NCBI GenBank assembly: GCA_003450735.1
Contig: DMEZ01000023.1
Span: 1 to 41,100, forward strand
Direction of reading: 5' to 3'
DNA from: Elusimicrobiota bacterium
Lineage (GTDB): Bacteria > Elusimicrobiota > Elusimicrobia > UBA1565
DNA length: 41,100 bases
The stretch's first letter is position 1. Each line of letters opens with the position of its first letter. A model generated the notes under the pieces. The model did not search any database and was not told where the DNA came from. It was given only the letters and a program-made list of their open reading frames with translations. A program made the position numbers and the translations under genes. Below, piece by piece: positions 24,673 to 31,473 of this stretch.

Positions 24673-25324
24673 GCATGAGCGGAGAACGGCTGACATGCGG
24701 CGTGTCTTCCAGCGGCGCGACGAAGCGCCCGCCGATGAGGTAGTAGAGGGTCTTCGCCGACTCGAGCACGGCCGCGCGGGCGAGGTCCTGCTTCGTCCAC
24801 CACTTCCGGGTGAACTCCTCGTAGGGCGTGGCGCAGGCGAGGAACTTTGTCTTGGGCAGGGTGCGGCTGAAGATCCACTTGGCGCGGCGCGCGTGGTGGC
24901 GGGAGGTGACGATGAGGACGGTCCTGCCCGCGAGGTCTTTCGCCTTCGCCAGCGCGAGCGCCTCGTTGGCGGTGCTCATGACGCTGTCCCCGTAGAGACG
25001 GATGCGCTCCTTCGGCACCCCGGAGCGCGCGAGGATGTCCGAGTTGATCTCGTGCTCGGCCGGGAAGTCCACCCCCAGGGCCACGGCCTTGAGCTCGCCC
25101 GGCGGCCGGTAGGGGCGCGACACCCAGACCTCGGGGGCGAAGCCTTCCTTGTAGAGGTCGGCCGCGTAGAAGGGGCGGGCGTAGCCGCCCGCGAGCACCA
25201 CGATGAGGTCGGCCTTGCGCGGCGGCTCGGAGAAGTCGATGAACCAGCCGGGCGCCCAGACGGCGAGGAAGGCGAGCAGGGCCAGCCCCAACGGGATGGC
25301 CGCCAGCCTACTTCTCGATCTCAT
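24647..25324 (-). CDS. YdcF/ElyC/SanA-family (DUF218) membrane-anchored protein
   Basis: The 225-residue protein has one N-terminal membrane segment (about 8-28) and a DUF218 domain: DLIVVLAGGYARPFYAADLYKEG, YGDSVMSTANEALALAK, VLIVTSRHHARRAKWIFSRTL. The family is linked to envelope integrity and polysaccharide precursor homeostasis in some bacteria, with no settled reaction. The last 15 or so residues are read from the flanking palindrome. Its start overlaps the upstream YbjN-like gene by 17 bp, so the two are co-transcribed. Confidence 0.85.
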   Translation of the reverse strand: MRSRSRLAAIPLGLALLAFLAVWAPGWFIDFSEPPRKADLIVVLAGGYARPFYAADLYKEGFAPEVWVSRPYRPPGELKAVALGVDFPAEHEINSDILARSGVPKERIRLYGDSVMSTANEALALAKAKDLAGRTVLIVTSRHHARRAKWIFSRTLPKTKFLACATPYEEFTRKWWTKQDLARAAVLESAKTLYYLIGGRFVAPLEDTPHVSRSPLMRPLGASPS

Positions 25325-25775
25325 CGATGGTCTTGGCGGGGTCGGCCTCTCCGTAGACGACCTTGTTGAGGCCGGTGAGGTAGCGGTCGAGCGTGGAGAG
25401 GTTGTAGGAGACCACCTTGCGGATCATCCCGGGGCTCAGCGTCCCGCCCGCGACGCAGACGCTGGTCTTGAAGCGGACTTCCCCGTCGTTCATGTCCATC
25501 TCGAAGTTGCCCACGAGCATGCCGTAGTTGGCCCGGGTGAGGAACTCGGCGGCGGCCGGGCGCCGGGCGGGGGGGACCCGGTTCGGGACGATGGAGTGCA
25601 TGAGCAGGATCTCGCGCTCCTCATCCGTGCGGGTGAAGCAGGTCCAGACGCCGGACTTGCCCTGGATGTCCATGCGGAAGGCGTTCTCGCCCTCCATCTG
25701 GGCGAACTTCCAATTCTCCGACCTCAGCCAGAGCTCGACCGCGGAGAGGAGCCGCGGCTTCTCGTGGATGTCCAC
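25308..25775 (-). CDS. YbjN-domain protein
   Basis: The 155-residue soluble protein fits the YbjN/tir-chaperone-like fold. It has an N-terminal helix (LLSAVELWLRSENWKF), strands ending near GVWTCFTRTDEEREILLMHS, and the helical segment AAEFLTRANYGMLVGNFEMDMNDGEVRFKTSV. Family members are linked to stress and motility phenotypes without a known activity. The start is a GTG at 25775, 10 bp after the preceding zinc-finger-like gene. It belongs to the ispG operon. Confidence 0.8.
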   Translation of the reverse strand: MDIHEKPRLLSAVELWLRSENWKFAQMEGENAFRMDIQGKSGVWTCFTRTDEEREILLMHSIVPNRVPPARRPAAAEFLTRANYGMLVGNFEMDMNDGEVRFKTSVCVAGGTLSPGMIRKVVSYNLSTLDRYLTGLNKVVYGEADPAKTIDEIEK

Positions 25776-25785
25776 GCGCGGCCGC

Positions 25786-26103
25786 TCAGTTGCCGTCCGA
25801 ACGGCGGCCGTGCTCGCTGAGGGTGCAGTCGCAGCCCTCCGGATGGGGCATCCCCTCGCGCCAGCCGCGCTCCTCGAGGTTGGTCTTCACCCAGCAGGGG
25901 TAGCAGAGCATGAGCCGGTTGATGGGCTTGTTCTCGCCGCAGCGGCGGCAGAGGCCGCGCTTGGGCGGGGACTTCCGGGAGAGCTTGTCGAGGTCCTCCT
26001 CCGCCTCCGGGACGTCCTTGTCCGCCGGGGTCTCCTGCTTGGCCTCGAGGATCTCCTTGAGGAGCTCGTCGGCCGTGATGGGGGTCTCGATCCCTGTGTT
26101 CAT
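25786..26103 (-). CDS. Small cysteine-rich (zinc-ribbon-like) protein
   Basis: The 105-residue protein has an acidic N-terminal half (DELLKEILEAKQETPADKD). A four-cysteine motif follows (CRRCGENKPINRLMLCYPC) and a CDC pair sits near the C-terminus. The pattern suggests one structural zinc site. The ATG at 26103 overlaps the ispG stop as ATGA. No family was recognised. Confidence 0.75.
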   Translation of the reverse strand: MNTGIETPITADELLKEILEAKQETPADKDVPEAEEDLDKLSRKSPPKRGLCRRCGENKPINRLMLCYPCWVKTNLEERGWREGMPHPEGCDCTLSEHGRRSDGN

Positions 26104-28073
26104 GTCGTTCTCCGTGAGGCGGCCGGGATCCACCGGCCGCGCTCCTTGATCAGCTGTTCCAGCGCTTCGTCCGCCTCCGCTTCAGGGAGGTTCTTGCGGA
26201 CGCAGCTTTTCCCGACGTAAAGATTGACCTTCCCGGCCGCACCGCCCACGTAGCCGAAGTCGGCGTCGGCCATCTCCCCGGGACCGTTGACGACGCAGCC
26301 CATGACCGCGATCTTGACGCCCTTGAGATGGCCGAGGCGCTCCTGGATGCGCGCGGTGGCGGCCTGGAGGTCGAAGAGGGTGCGCCCGCAGCCGGGGCAG
26401 GAGATGAACTCGGTCTTGTTCGCGCGGGCCCCCGCGCCCTGCAGGATGTCGTAGACGAGCGAGAGGGCCTCGGAGGGGCCGATGTCCGGACCGGCCTGCA
26501 CCGAGTCCCCGAGCCCCTCGCAGAGCAGGCCGCCGGCGAGGACGGAGGCCTCGAGCGAGCTCCCCGGAGCGAGGATATGGATGGGCGCCTTGGAGGCGCT
26601 CTCCGAGAGCCTGGCGGCGAGGAGGCGGTACTCGTGCAGGAGGGAACGGCCTTCCTCGGAAGCGCAGAGCATCACGGCGGCTGGGACGCGCGCCTCGCGG
26701 CAGAGGGCCTCGCGGGCGGCGCAGCGCGGCGCCGAGCGGGCGGAGACGAGCACGGGCTTGCCGGCCTGGCGGGCGAGGGCGAGGAAGCGCGTCCACTCCC
26801 CGTCGTCCTGCGAGCAATAGCCGGCGAGATCGGCCAGCGGCAGTCCCTCGCCGGCGATCTCCAGCTCCGGCCCGAAGCGCACGACCAGGGCCAGCCTGGC
26901 CGCGTCGGGGCCGAGGGCGGCGCGCAGCCGCTTCAATCCCTGCAGATCCTCGCGGGAGCCCACGCGCAGGGCCAAAAGCTCAGGCTCGAATGCGCCCGTC
27001 CCCAGCCGCCCGCGCAGGAAGGGGGCGTCGGCCTCATCCGCGGCGACGGCCGTCAAGACGAGCGGGCCGCCGAGCTCGAAGGGGCCGACCTTCACCGCGT
27101 CCACGGCGCGCCGGGCGTAGGAGAAGGGAGCGGGACGGTGCTCGAGCCGGACGCCGGAAGGCTGGCCCTCCGGACGGTCGGGCGGGAAGCGGCGCAGGAG
27201 CTCGAAGCAGACGGGGATCTCATGCTCAGGGTCCTCGGTCAGGGAGACCCGGAGGGTGTCGCCGATGCCGTCCTCGAGCAGGGCCCCGATGCCGATGGCG
27301 GACTTGATGCGCCCGTCCTCGCCGCCGCCGGCCTCGGTGACGCCGAGGTGGAAGGGGTAGTCCATGCCGAGCTCCGTCATGCGGGCGGCGAGCAGGCGAT
27401 AGGCGGCCAGGGTGACCTTGGGGTTGGAGGACTTCATCGAGAAGACGAGCTCGCGAAAGCCGCTCTTCTCGCAGAGGCGCGCGTACTCGAGGGCGGATTC
27501 GACCATGCCCAGCGGCGTGTCGCCGAAGCGGCCCAGGACCCGGTCGGAGAGGGAGCCGTGGTTGACGCCGATGCGCAAAGCGCGCCCGAGGCGCTTGAGC
27601 TTCTCGACGAGCGGGAGGAGGGCCTCGCCCACGCGGTCCAGCTCGCGGTCGTACTCGGCGTCGGTGAGCTCCCCGGCGGAGCGCTTGGCGTCGGCGAAGT
27701 TGCCCGGGTTGATGCGCACCTTCTCGACGTGCTCGGCCGCCTCGAGCGCGGCCTGGGGGGAGAAATGGATGTCCGCCGCGAGGGGGACGCGCACGCCCCT
27801 CCTGTGGAGCGCCGAACGGATGCGGCCGAGCGCGCGGGCGGCCTCGAGCGTGGGGGCGGTGATGCGCACGAGCTCGCAGCCGGCTTTGGCGAGGCGCTCG
27901 CACTGGGCCGCCGTGGCCTCGACGTCGAGGGTGTCCGTGGTGGTCATGGACTGCACCCGGATGGGCTCCGCGCCGCCGATGCCGAGCGCCCCGACGCGGA
28001 CGACGCGGGTCCTGCGCCTGCGGTAGGCGCAGGGGTCTTCGCAGTAGGAAGCCGGCAGGGCGAGGGCGGCCAT
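26100..28073 (-). CDS. ispG: Large-form IspG (HMB-PP synthase, GcpE)
   Basis: The 657-residue protein converts methylerythritol cyclodiphosphate to HMB-PP in the MEP isoprenoid pathway. Its N-terminal TIM barrel (about 20-290) contains VQSMTTTDTLDVEAT, ADIHF and VRINPGNF. The C-terminal domain has the [4Fe-4S] ligands Cys559 and Cys562 (CPGC) and Cys593 (GCVVNGPGE). About 250 extra residues lie between barrel and cluster domain, as in the insert-containing form known from plants, chlamydiae and Bacteroidetes. Ordinary bacterial IspG is about 370 residues. The ATG at 28073 follows a TATAAT by 12 bases, and the open frame further upstream lies opposite the SH3 gene. It heads an operon with three small genes. 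Dxs is encoded about 6 kb away in the hopanoid operon. Confidence 0.95.
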   Translation of the reverse strand: MAALALPASYCEDPCAYRRRRTRVVRVGALGIGGAEPIRVQSMTTTDTLDVEATAAQCERLAKAGCELVRITAPTLEAARALGRIRSALHRRGVRVPLAADIHFSPQAALEAAEHVEKVRINPGNFADAKRSAGELTDAEYDRELDRVGEALLPLVEKLKRLGRALRIGVNHGSLSDRVLGRFGDTPLGMVESALEYARLCEKSGFRELVFSMKSSNPKVTLAAYRLLAARMTELGMDYPFHLGVTEAGGGEDGRIKSAIGIGALLEDGIGDTLRVSLTEDPEHEIPVCFELLRRFPPDRPEGQPSGVRLEHRPAPFSYARRAVDAVKVGPFELGGPLVLTAVAADEADAPFLRGRLGTGAFEPELLALRVGSREDLQGLKRLRAALGPDAARLALVVRFGPELEIAGEGLPLADLAGYCSQDDGEWTRFLALARQAGKPVLVSARSAPRCAAREALCREARVPAAVMLCASEEGRSLLHEYRLLAARLSESASKAPIHILAPGSSLEASVLAGGLLCEGLGDSVQAGPDIGPSEALSLVYDILQGAGARANKTEFISCPGCGRTLFDLQAATARIQERLGHLKGVKIAVMGCVVNGPGEMADADFGYVGGAAGKVNLYVGKSCVRKNLPEAEADEALEQLIKERGRWIPAASRRTT

Positions 28074-28085
28074 TCTTCGTCGAAG

Positions 28086-28097
28086 ATTATATATAAT
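28086..28097. promoter_or_regulatory. Perfectly palindromic bidirectional -10 element
   Basis: ATTATATATAAT is its own reverse complement and contains TATAAT on both strands (plus 28092-28097, minus 28086-28091). The plus-strand SH3 gene ATG is 9 bases after its -10, and the minus-strand ispG ATG is 12 bases after its own. Both mRNAs would have leaders of only a few bases. No good -35 hexamers are visible. Confidence 0.65.
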
Positions 28098-28106
28098 CCG
28101 GGCACC

Positions 28107-28592
28107 ATGCGTCCCGTCCTGGCCCTGCTTTTCGCCCTCGCCGCCTCCGCCGCGGCCCAGACCCCGGCGGCTCCCAAGACGGCGCAGGAGCTCTACAGCG
28201 TCGCCAGGCCCAAGATCCTCGTCCGCGAGGAGCCGGAGAAGAAGGCGAAAGCGCTCTGGCCCCTGTGGAAGTACGCGCCGGTCGAGGCCCTGAGCTATCG
28301 GGGCGACTGGGTGCGCGTGCGGGACTTCGAGGGGGACTCGGGCTGGGTGCAGCGCTCCGAGCTGACCCAACGCGTGCCGACGGTGTGCGTGCGGGGCAAG
28401 GAGGGCAAGCTCCGCAAGGCGGCGGGGCCGTCCTCGAAGCTGCTCTGGCTGCTCGACCGCGGCTTCGCCCTGCGCATCTTCGCCGTGAAGGGCGACTGGG
28501 TCGAGGTGTCCGACCTCGACGAAGTCAACGGCTGGATCCATCGCGACGAGGTCTGGGGCTTCCCGCCGCCCCCTCCCACCGTCGAGCAGTGA
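28107..28592 (+). CDS. Exported protein with two bacterial SH3-like domains
   Basis: The 161-residue protein has a signal peptide (MRPVLALLFALAASAAA). Two SH3b-like repeats follow, each ending in a GDWV segment: RPKILVREEPEKKAKALWPLWKYAPVE with GDWVRVRDFEGDSGWV, and VRGKEGKLRKAAGPSSKLLWLLDRG with GDWVEVSDLDEVNGWI. Such domains usually bind peptidoglycan or other wall components. Its stop overlaps the trmL GTG start as GTGA, so the two are co-translated. Confidence 0.85.
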   Translation: MRPVLALLFALAASAAAQTPAAPKTAQELYSVARPKILVREEPEKKAKALWPLWKYAPVEALSYRGDWVRVRDFEGDSGWVQRSELTQRVPTVCVRGKEGKLRKAAGPSSKLLWLLDRGFALRIFAVKGDWVEVSDLDEVNGWIHRDEVWGFPPPPPTVEQ

Positions 28593-29035
28593 ACGTCGTC
28601 CTGCTGGAGCCGGAGATCCCCTTCAACACGGGCAACGTCGGGCGCACCTGCGTGGGCACCGGCTCGACCCTCCATCTGGTCGGGAAGCTGGGCTTCTCCC
28701 TGGATGAGAAGGAGATCCGGCGCTCGGGACTGGACTATTGGCCGAGGTTGGATCTGCGCCTGCACAAGGACTGGAAGGCCTTCGAGGAGAGCCTGCCGGC
28801 GGACGCGGAGCTGTTCTTCCTATCGGCGGAGGGGGGGAAGAGCTTCTGGGAGGCGCGCTTCCCGAAGGACGCCTACCTGGTGTTCGGGAAGGAGTCGGTG
28901 GGTCTGCCGACTGAACTGCGCGAGCGGTTCAAGGAACGGCTTTTCGCGATCCCCTGCGGGCCGGACGTGCGGTCGTACAACCTGTCCACCTCGACGGCGG
29001 TCGTCCTCTTCGAAGCCCTGCGGCAGAACCGGTAG
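28589..29035 (+). CDS. trmL: tRNA (cytidine/uridine-34-2'-O)-methyltransferase TrmL
   Basis: The 148-residue SPOUT protein has NVVLLEPEIPFNTGNVGRTC at the N-terminus, YLVFGKESVGLP in the middle and the C-terminal knot segment VRSYNLSTSTAVVLFEALRQ. TrmL methylates the ribose at the wobble base of certain leucine tRNAs. The GTG start overlaps the SH3 gene stop. The last 65 bases are repeated with about 85% identity at 30383-30447, so the present 3' end was probably replaced or duplicated by an inserted element. Confidence 0.93.
   Translation: MNVVLLEPEIPFNTGNVGRTCVGTGSTLHLVGKLGFSLDEKEIRRSGLDYWPRLDLRLHKDWKAFEESLPADAELFFLSAEGGKSFWEARFPKDAYLVFGKESVGLPTELRERFKERLFAIPCGPDVRSYNLSTSTAVVLFEALRQNR
28968..29032 (+). 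repeat. Direct repeat, left copy (trmL 3' end)
   Basis: These 65 bases encode the TrmL C-terminus (VRSYNLSTSTAVVLFEALRQNR). They match 30383-30447 at 55 of 65 positions, with the first 21 bases identical. They mark the left edge of a probable island. Confidence 0.8.
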
Positions 29036-29110
29036 TCCATCCAAAAGGGAACTTTCCAGGGCCCACATCCGTACTTGTGGGTGAGGAGACTGCATCCTGG
29101 GCCTTGATAA

Positions 29111-29128
29111 TACATGATTAATCATGTA
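29111..29128. promoter_or_regulatory. 18-bp perfect palindrome, probable XRE operator
   Basis: TACATGATTAATCATGTA is a perfect palindrome and includes the ATG of the truncated toxin frame. GATAAT (29106-29111) and TAATAT just beside it are candidate -10 boxes. An XRE antitoxin dimer encoded immediately downstream could bind here and repress its own operon, as in other HigBA-type loci. Binding is inferred. Confidence 0.6.
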
Positions 29129-29236
29129 ATATATACTCTAGAATTCCACCGCACGCCAAGCGGCAGGTGTCCTTTGAAGGAATTCTTGGACGGGTTGCAG
29201 GAAGGGACTTGTGGCTGTTCGCCAATGGCAGGCTAA
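29114..29236 (+). pseudogene. Truncated HigB/RelE-type toxin remnant
   Basis: The 40-codon frame begins MINHVIYTLEFHRTPSGRC and continues PLKEFLDGL, the N-terminus of Gp49/HigB-like RelE-superfamily toxins. The family normally has about 100-115 residues. Here it stops at TAA after the tail QEGTCGCSPMAG, so the catalytic C-terminal two thirds are absent. It lies 6 bp upstream of the XRE antitoxin gene, the usual toxin-first order of higBA. An internal deletion is the simplest explanation. Confidence 0.7.
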
Positions 29237-29242
29237 GAACCT

Positions 29243-29539
29243 ATGAAGCCTAAAACCTATAAGCCGTACCTTTTCGAGGACGATCTAGAGACTCAGCGCA
29301 AGAAGCCCGGTTTCCAGAGGATGTATGAGAAGGAGAGCCTCAAGGCTTTGCTGGCGGTGCGCATCACCCAGCTGCGCAGGATGATGAAGATATCGCAGAA
29401 GGAGCTGGCGCGAAGGCTCGGGACGACCCAGCAGATGGTGTCGGACATCGAGCTGTGCAAGCAATCCAACCTGACCTTGTCGACCCTGCAGAGGATCGCC
29501 GGCGCGCTGGATAGGCGGCTCGTTGTGGATTTTCGATAG
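29243..29539 (+). CDS. XRE-family HTH antitoxin (HigA-like)
   Basis: The 98-residue protein has an N-terminal extension and a helix-turn-helix of the Cro/CI type (about 40-95, KISQKELARRLGTTQQMVSDIELCKQSNLTLSTLQRIAGAL). It ends in a short strand (RRLVVDF) typical of HigA-like antitoxins. The toxin gene just upstream is truncated, so the protein may now act only as a repressor of the local promoter. The nucleotidyltransferase gene starts 18 bp downstream and may be in the same transcript. Confidence 0.85.
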   Translation: MKPKTYKPYLFEDDLETQRKKPGFQRMYEKESLKALLAVRITQLRRMMKISQKELARRLGTTQQMVSDIELCKQSNLTLSTLQRIAGALDRRLVVDFR

Positions 29540-29557
29540 TCCCGCGCGCGGAATACG

Positions 29558-30355
29558 ATGACGACGCACGAGAGAATCCAAGCTACCATCGACCGGATAG
29601 AGCGCGATGAAGGTGTGAGAGTGCTTTATGCCGTCGAATCAGGGAGTCGCGCCTGGGGATTCTCCTCGCGCGATTCCGATTGGGATATCCGCTTCATCTA
29701 TCTGCACTCCCCTGATTGGTATCTTTCCATACAGGATCAGAGAGACGTGCTGGAATACCCGCTCACAGAAGGTCTGGACGTCAGCGGTTGGGATCTGCGC
29801 AAGACGCTCAGGCTCTTCGCCAAGTCCAATCCCCCGTTGTTCGAATGGCTCGCCTCTCCCATCGTTTATCGAGAAGCCTTCTCAGCCGCCGCCAGACTTC
29901 GCGAATTGTCCGCGGGATTCTTCTCATCGCGATCCTGCATGCACCATTACTTTCGCATGGCGGAGGGCAACTATCGTGATTATCTGCGAGGCGAGCGAGT
30001 CCGCGTGAAAAAGTACTTCTATGTCCTAAGACCGATTCTGGCATGCCGCTGGATCGAAGCTCACGGGACGATGCCCCCGATGGAGTTCGACCTACTCGTG
30101 AAGAACGGATTGCCTGATGGACTCCGGCAGGTCGTTTCCGAGCTCACTGCGCGCAAACGTTCAGGCGAGGAACTGGATGACGGACCTCGAATCCCTGAGA
30201 TCAACGCTTTCTTGGACGCCGAGATATCCCGCATCGGGACACAACTGATCTCGGAGGATAAGCCGCCTCCGCCGGATTGGAAAAGGCTGGACGAGCTGTT
30301 TCGTGAGATCCTTGCCGAAGCCTGGGAAGATACCGGTCGGCCTTCAGACAAATAG
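29558..30355 (+). CDS. RlaP/YcgL-type nucleotidyltransferase
   Basis: The 265-residue protein has the polymerase-beta-like nucleotidyltransferase core GSRAWGFSSRDSDWDIRFIY, with the GS motif and the metal-binding Asp pair, followed by a helical region. It matches the RlaP (RNA-repair-associated) family of predicted nucleotidyltransferases. The substrate is unknown; relatives occur with RNA repair ligases or in mobile islands. It follows the XRE antitoxin by 18 bp and has lower GC than the flanking genes, in keeping with transfer. Confidence 0.85.
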   Translation: MTTHERIQATIDRIERDEGVRVLYAVESGSRAWGFSSRDSDWDIRFIYLHSPDWYLSIQDQRDVLEYPLTEGLDVSGWDLRKTLRLFAKSNPPLFEWLASPIVYREAFSAAARLRELSAGFFSSRSCMHHYFRMAEGNYRDYLRGERVRVKKYFYVLRPILACRWIEAHGTMPPMEFDLLVKNGLPDGLRQVVSELTARKRSGEELDDGPRIPEINAFLDAEISRIGTQLISEDKPPPPDWKRLDELFREILAEAWEDTGRPSDK

Positions 30356-30382
30356 CCGCGGATCTTCAGTCCGCTGATCACC

Positions 30383-30447
30383 TGCGGTCGTACAACCTGT
30401 CCATTTCGACGGCGATCGCCCTTTTCGAACCTCTTCGCTAGAACCGG
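30383..30447 (+). repeat. Direct repeat, right copy (trmL 3' remnant)
   Basis: Read in frame this copy gives LRSYNLSISTAIALFEPLR followed by TAG, a plausible TrmL C-terminus. Differences from the left copy are mostly synonymous or conservative, as expected for two diverged coding 3' ends rather than random decay. It is probably the original trmL 3' end displaced by the insertion, or one brought in by the element. Confidence 0.8.
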
Positions 30448-31076
30448 ACGTGATCGGGGCGCCATCAGCCTGACCCTGGCGGGCGGCGGGGTACGTCTTG
30501 TGATTTTCGAGGGGCCTCCAGGATGTGAGCCCCGGACTCACAAAACACGCCAAAATGTGTATCCGGGGCTCACATTTCACGGTAGGCTTGAAATGGAGGC
30601 GCTTCCGGATTCGGCATGGGTCACGAGGAGAGTCTTGGTTGCCGGGAAAGCGGATTCATGACACGAAAGCGTGGGCAGATGAGCGACCGGAACGCCGGCG
30701 GGGTCTCTCTCGTGGCCGCCATGCAGGCCAGATACTGAATTGTGTTTATTCCGCAACATCTTTTCGCATTTTACCTTGCCCAGGCTAGGTAGGGCTGGAA
30801 AAGCGCTTTGATATTCAGCGTTTTCCATCATCATCATGACAGGAGGGGCCATTGCTGCGGCTCGCTCGCATTGAAGGTTTGGCTTCGGAGAGATGCGTTG
30901 AGCGCCTTCCTCAGTCGAGAATCAGCCGCATGGAGGAGATGGGGGGCGATGACAGATCGGCCATTCCTGGCTGCAGCTTGTGGGGCCGAACGCTTGCCGA
31001 CCGAGCTGAATTCACCCACGACAAACCCGAAAGCGCCGAAATGGATATATGTCCCGACGAGACGCGTCTGCCCGCC
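30448..31076. other. Non-coding stretch with hairpins
   Basis: No convincing gene is seen here on either strand. The GC is lower than in the neighbours. It contains a 53-bp palindrome (30523-30575) and a second imperfect hairpin (arms 30797-30807 and 30817-30826). A 40-codon frame at 30616-30738 has no recognisable features. The stretch is probably the eroded remainder of accessory DNA next to the island. Confidence 0.6.
30523..30575. repeat. 53-bp palindrome with perfect 14-bp arms
   Basis: ATGTGAGCCCCGGA (30523-30536) and TCCGGGGCTCACAT (30562-30575) are perfect inverted repeats around a 25-base loop. The loop holds a small ACAC/GTGT pair. There is no T-run, so it does not look like an intrinsic terminator. 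It lies 76 bp beyond the trmL 3' remnant. Confidence 0.7.
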
Positions 31077-31105
31077 TTGAAAATACTTCAGACCTGTGTT
31101 ATCCT
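31077..31105 (+). promoter_or_regulatory. Sigma70 promoter of a candidate small RNA
   Basis: TTGAAA (31077-31082) and TATCCT (31100-31105) are separated by exactly 17 bp. The predicted start, about 7 bases later, falls on the first base of the hairpin at 31112. Confidence 0.55.
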
Positions 31106-31111
31106 AAATCT

Positions 31112-31167
31112 TGACCGAGAGTGCCCATGGCACGTTGAGGCCCGTCCTCTCTCGGTCATCCTTTTTT
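31112..31167 (+). ncRNA. Candidate 55-nt structured small RNA
   Basis: A 10-bp stem (TGACCGAGAG at 31112-31121, CTCTCGGTCA at 31149-31158) closes a 27-base loop, and TCCTTTTTT follows. Within the loop TGCC-CAT-GGCA and AGG-CCCGT-CCT can form two further stems, so the RNA could be a three-way junction. A well-spaced promoter lies directly upstream and no coding gene shares the transcript. A stand-alone terminator is the alternative, but nothing coding lies upstream to be terminated. The family is not recognised. Confidence 0.5.
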
Positions 31168-31203
31168 CTGTGGTCAGCCGGCAGCGGCATAGCCATAATG
31201 ACA

Positions 31204-31232
31204 ACGGCAGCATTCGGCGCCGATGCTGCCGT
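31204..31232 (-). terminator. Strong hairpin after the small zinc-ribbon gene
   Basis: ACGGCAGCAT (31204-31213) and ATGCTGCCGT (31223-31232) are perfect inverted repeats around TCGGCGCCG, which is itself largely palindromic. It begins 15 bp beyond the stop of the minus-strand gene at 31248. No clear U-run follows, so termination or 3'-end protection are both possible. Confidence 0.5.
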
Positions 31233-31247
31233 CTCCGTTCTAAAAGC

Positions 31248-31445
31248 CTACGCCGCCACCGGCCGGCTGCACTTGACGCACCAGCCGCCGATCTTCCCCG
31301 TGTGGGCGGACTTGCGCCCGAGGCGGACGATGGCCTTGCAGGCGGGGCAGTACACCTCCATGGCGTTCATGTCGACGAGAGCGAAGTCCTTCTCGAACAC
31401 GCTCCGGTCGGTGTAGCGCGGCATCAGCCATGTCCCGATCTTCAT
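31248..31445 (-). CDS. Small zinc-ribbon protein
   Basis: The 65-residue protein has CPAC and CVKC pairs 20 residues apart (VYCPACKAIVRLGRKSAHTGKIGGWCVKC), a probable zinc ribbon. The N-terminal 30 residues are not recognisable. It is divergent from trmJ and its -10-like TATACT (31466-31471) overlaps the trmJ -10. Function unknown. Confidence 0.7.
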   Translation of the reverse strand: MKIGTWLMPRYTDRSVFEKDFALVDMNAMEVYCPACKAIVRLGRKSAHTGKIGGWCVKCSRPVAA

Positions 31446-31465
31446 CGCAGGGCCTCTCTGAGCAG

Positions 31466-31473
31466 AGTATAAT
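31466..31473. promoter_or_regulatory. Overlapping divergent -10 boxes for trmJ and the zinc-ribbon gene
   Basis: Plus-strand TATAAT (31468-31473) is 7 bases from the trmJ ATG, which places the likely transcription start on the ATG itself. Minus-strand TATACT (31466-31471) is 20 bases from the zinc-ribbon ATG. No clear -35 boxes are present. Confidence 0.6.

Larger units (their letters stand above)
29033..30447 (+). mobile_element. Small island inserted at the trmL 3' end
   Basis: The segment between the two trmL 3' end copies is visibly lower in GC and has different codon choice from its surroundings. It contains a truncated HigB-like toxin, an XRE antitoxin and a nucleotidyltransferase. Integration at the 3' end of a housekeeping RNA-methyltransferase gene, leaving the gene intact and a 3' copy at the far side, is typical of integrative elements. 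No integrase is present, so it is either a decayed element or one mobilised in trans. A local duplication is the alternative. Confidence 0.55.

Noticed and set aside
29036..29110. Intrinsic terminator of trmL from the CCCACA/TGTGGG pair
   Set aside because: The stem is only 6 bp with an 8-base loop and no T-run.
30523..30575. Integron attC site
   Set aside because: No conserved GTTRRRY core or paired R/L boxes, and no integrase or cassette genes nearby.
30616..30738. 40-codon frame (MGHEESLGCRE...) in the non-coding stretch
   Set aside because: No ribosome-binding site, no recognisable motif and no coding-like composition.
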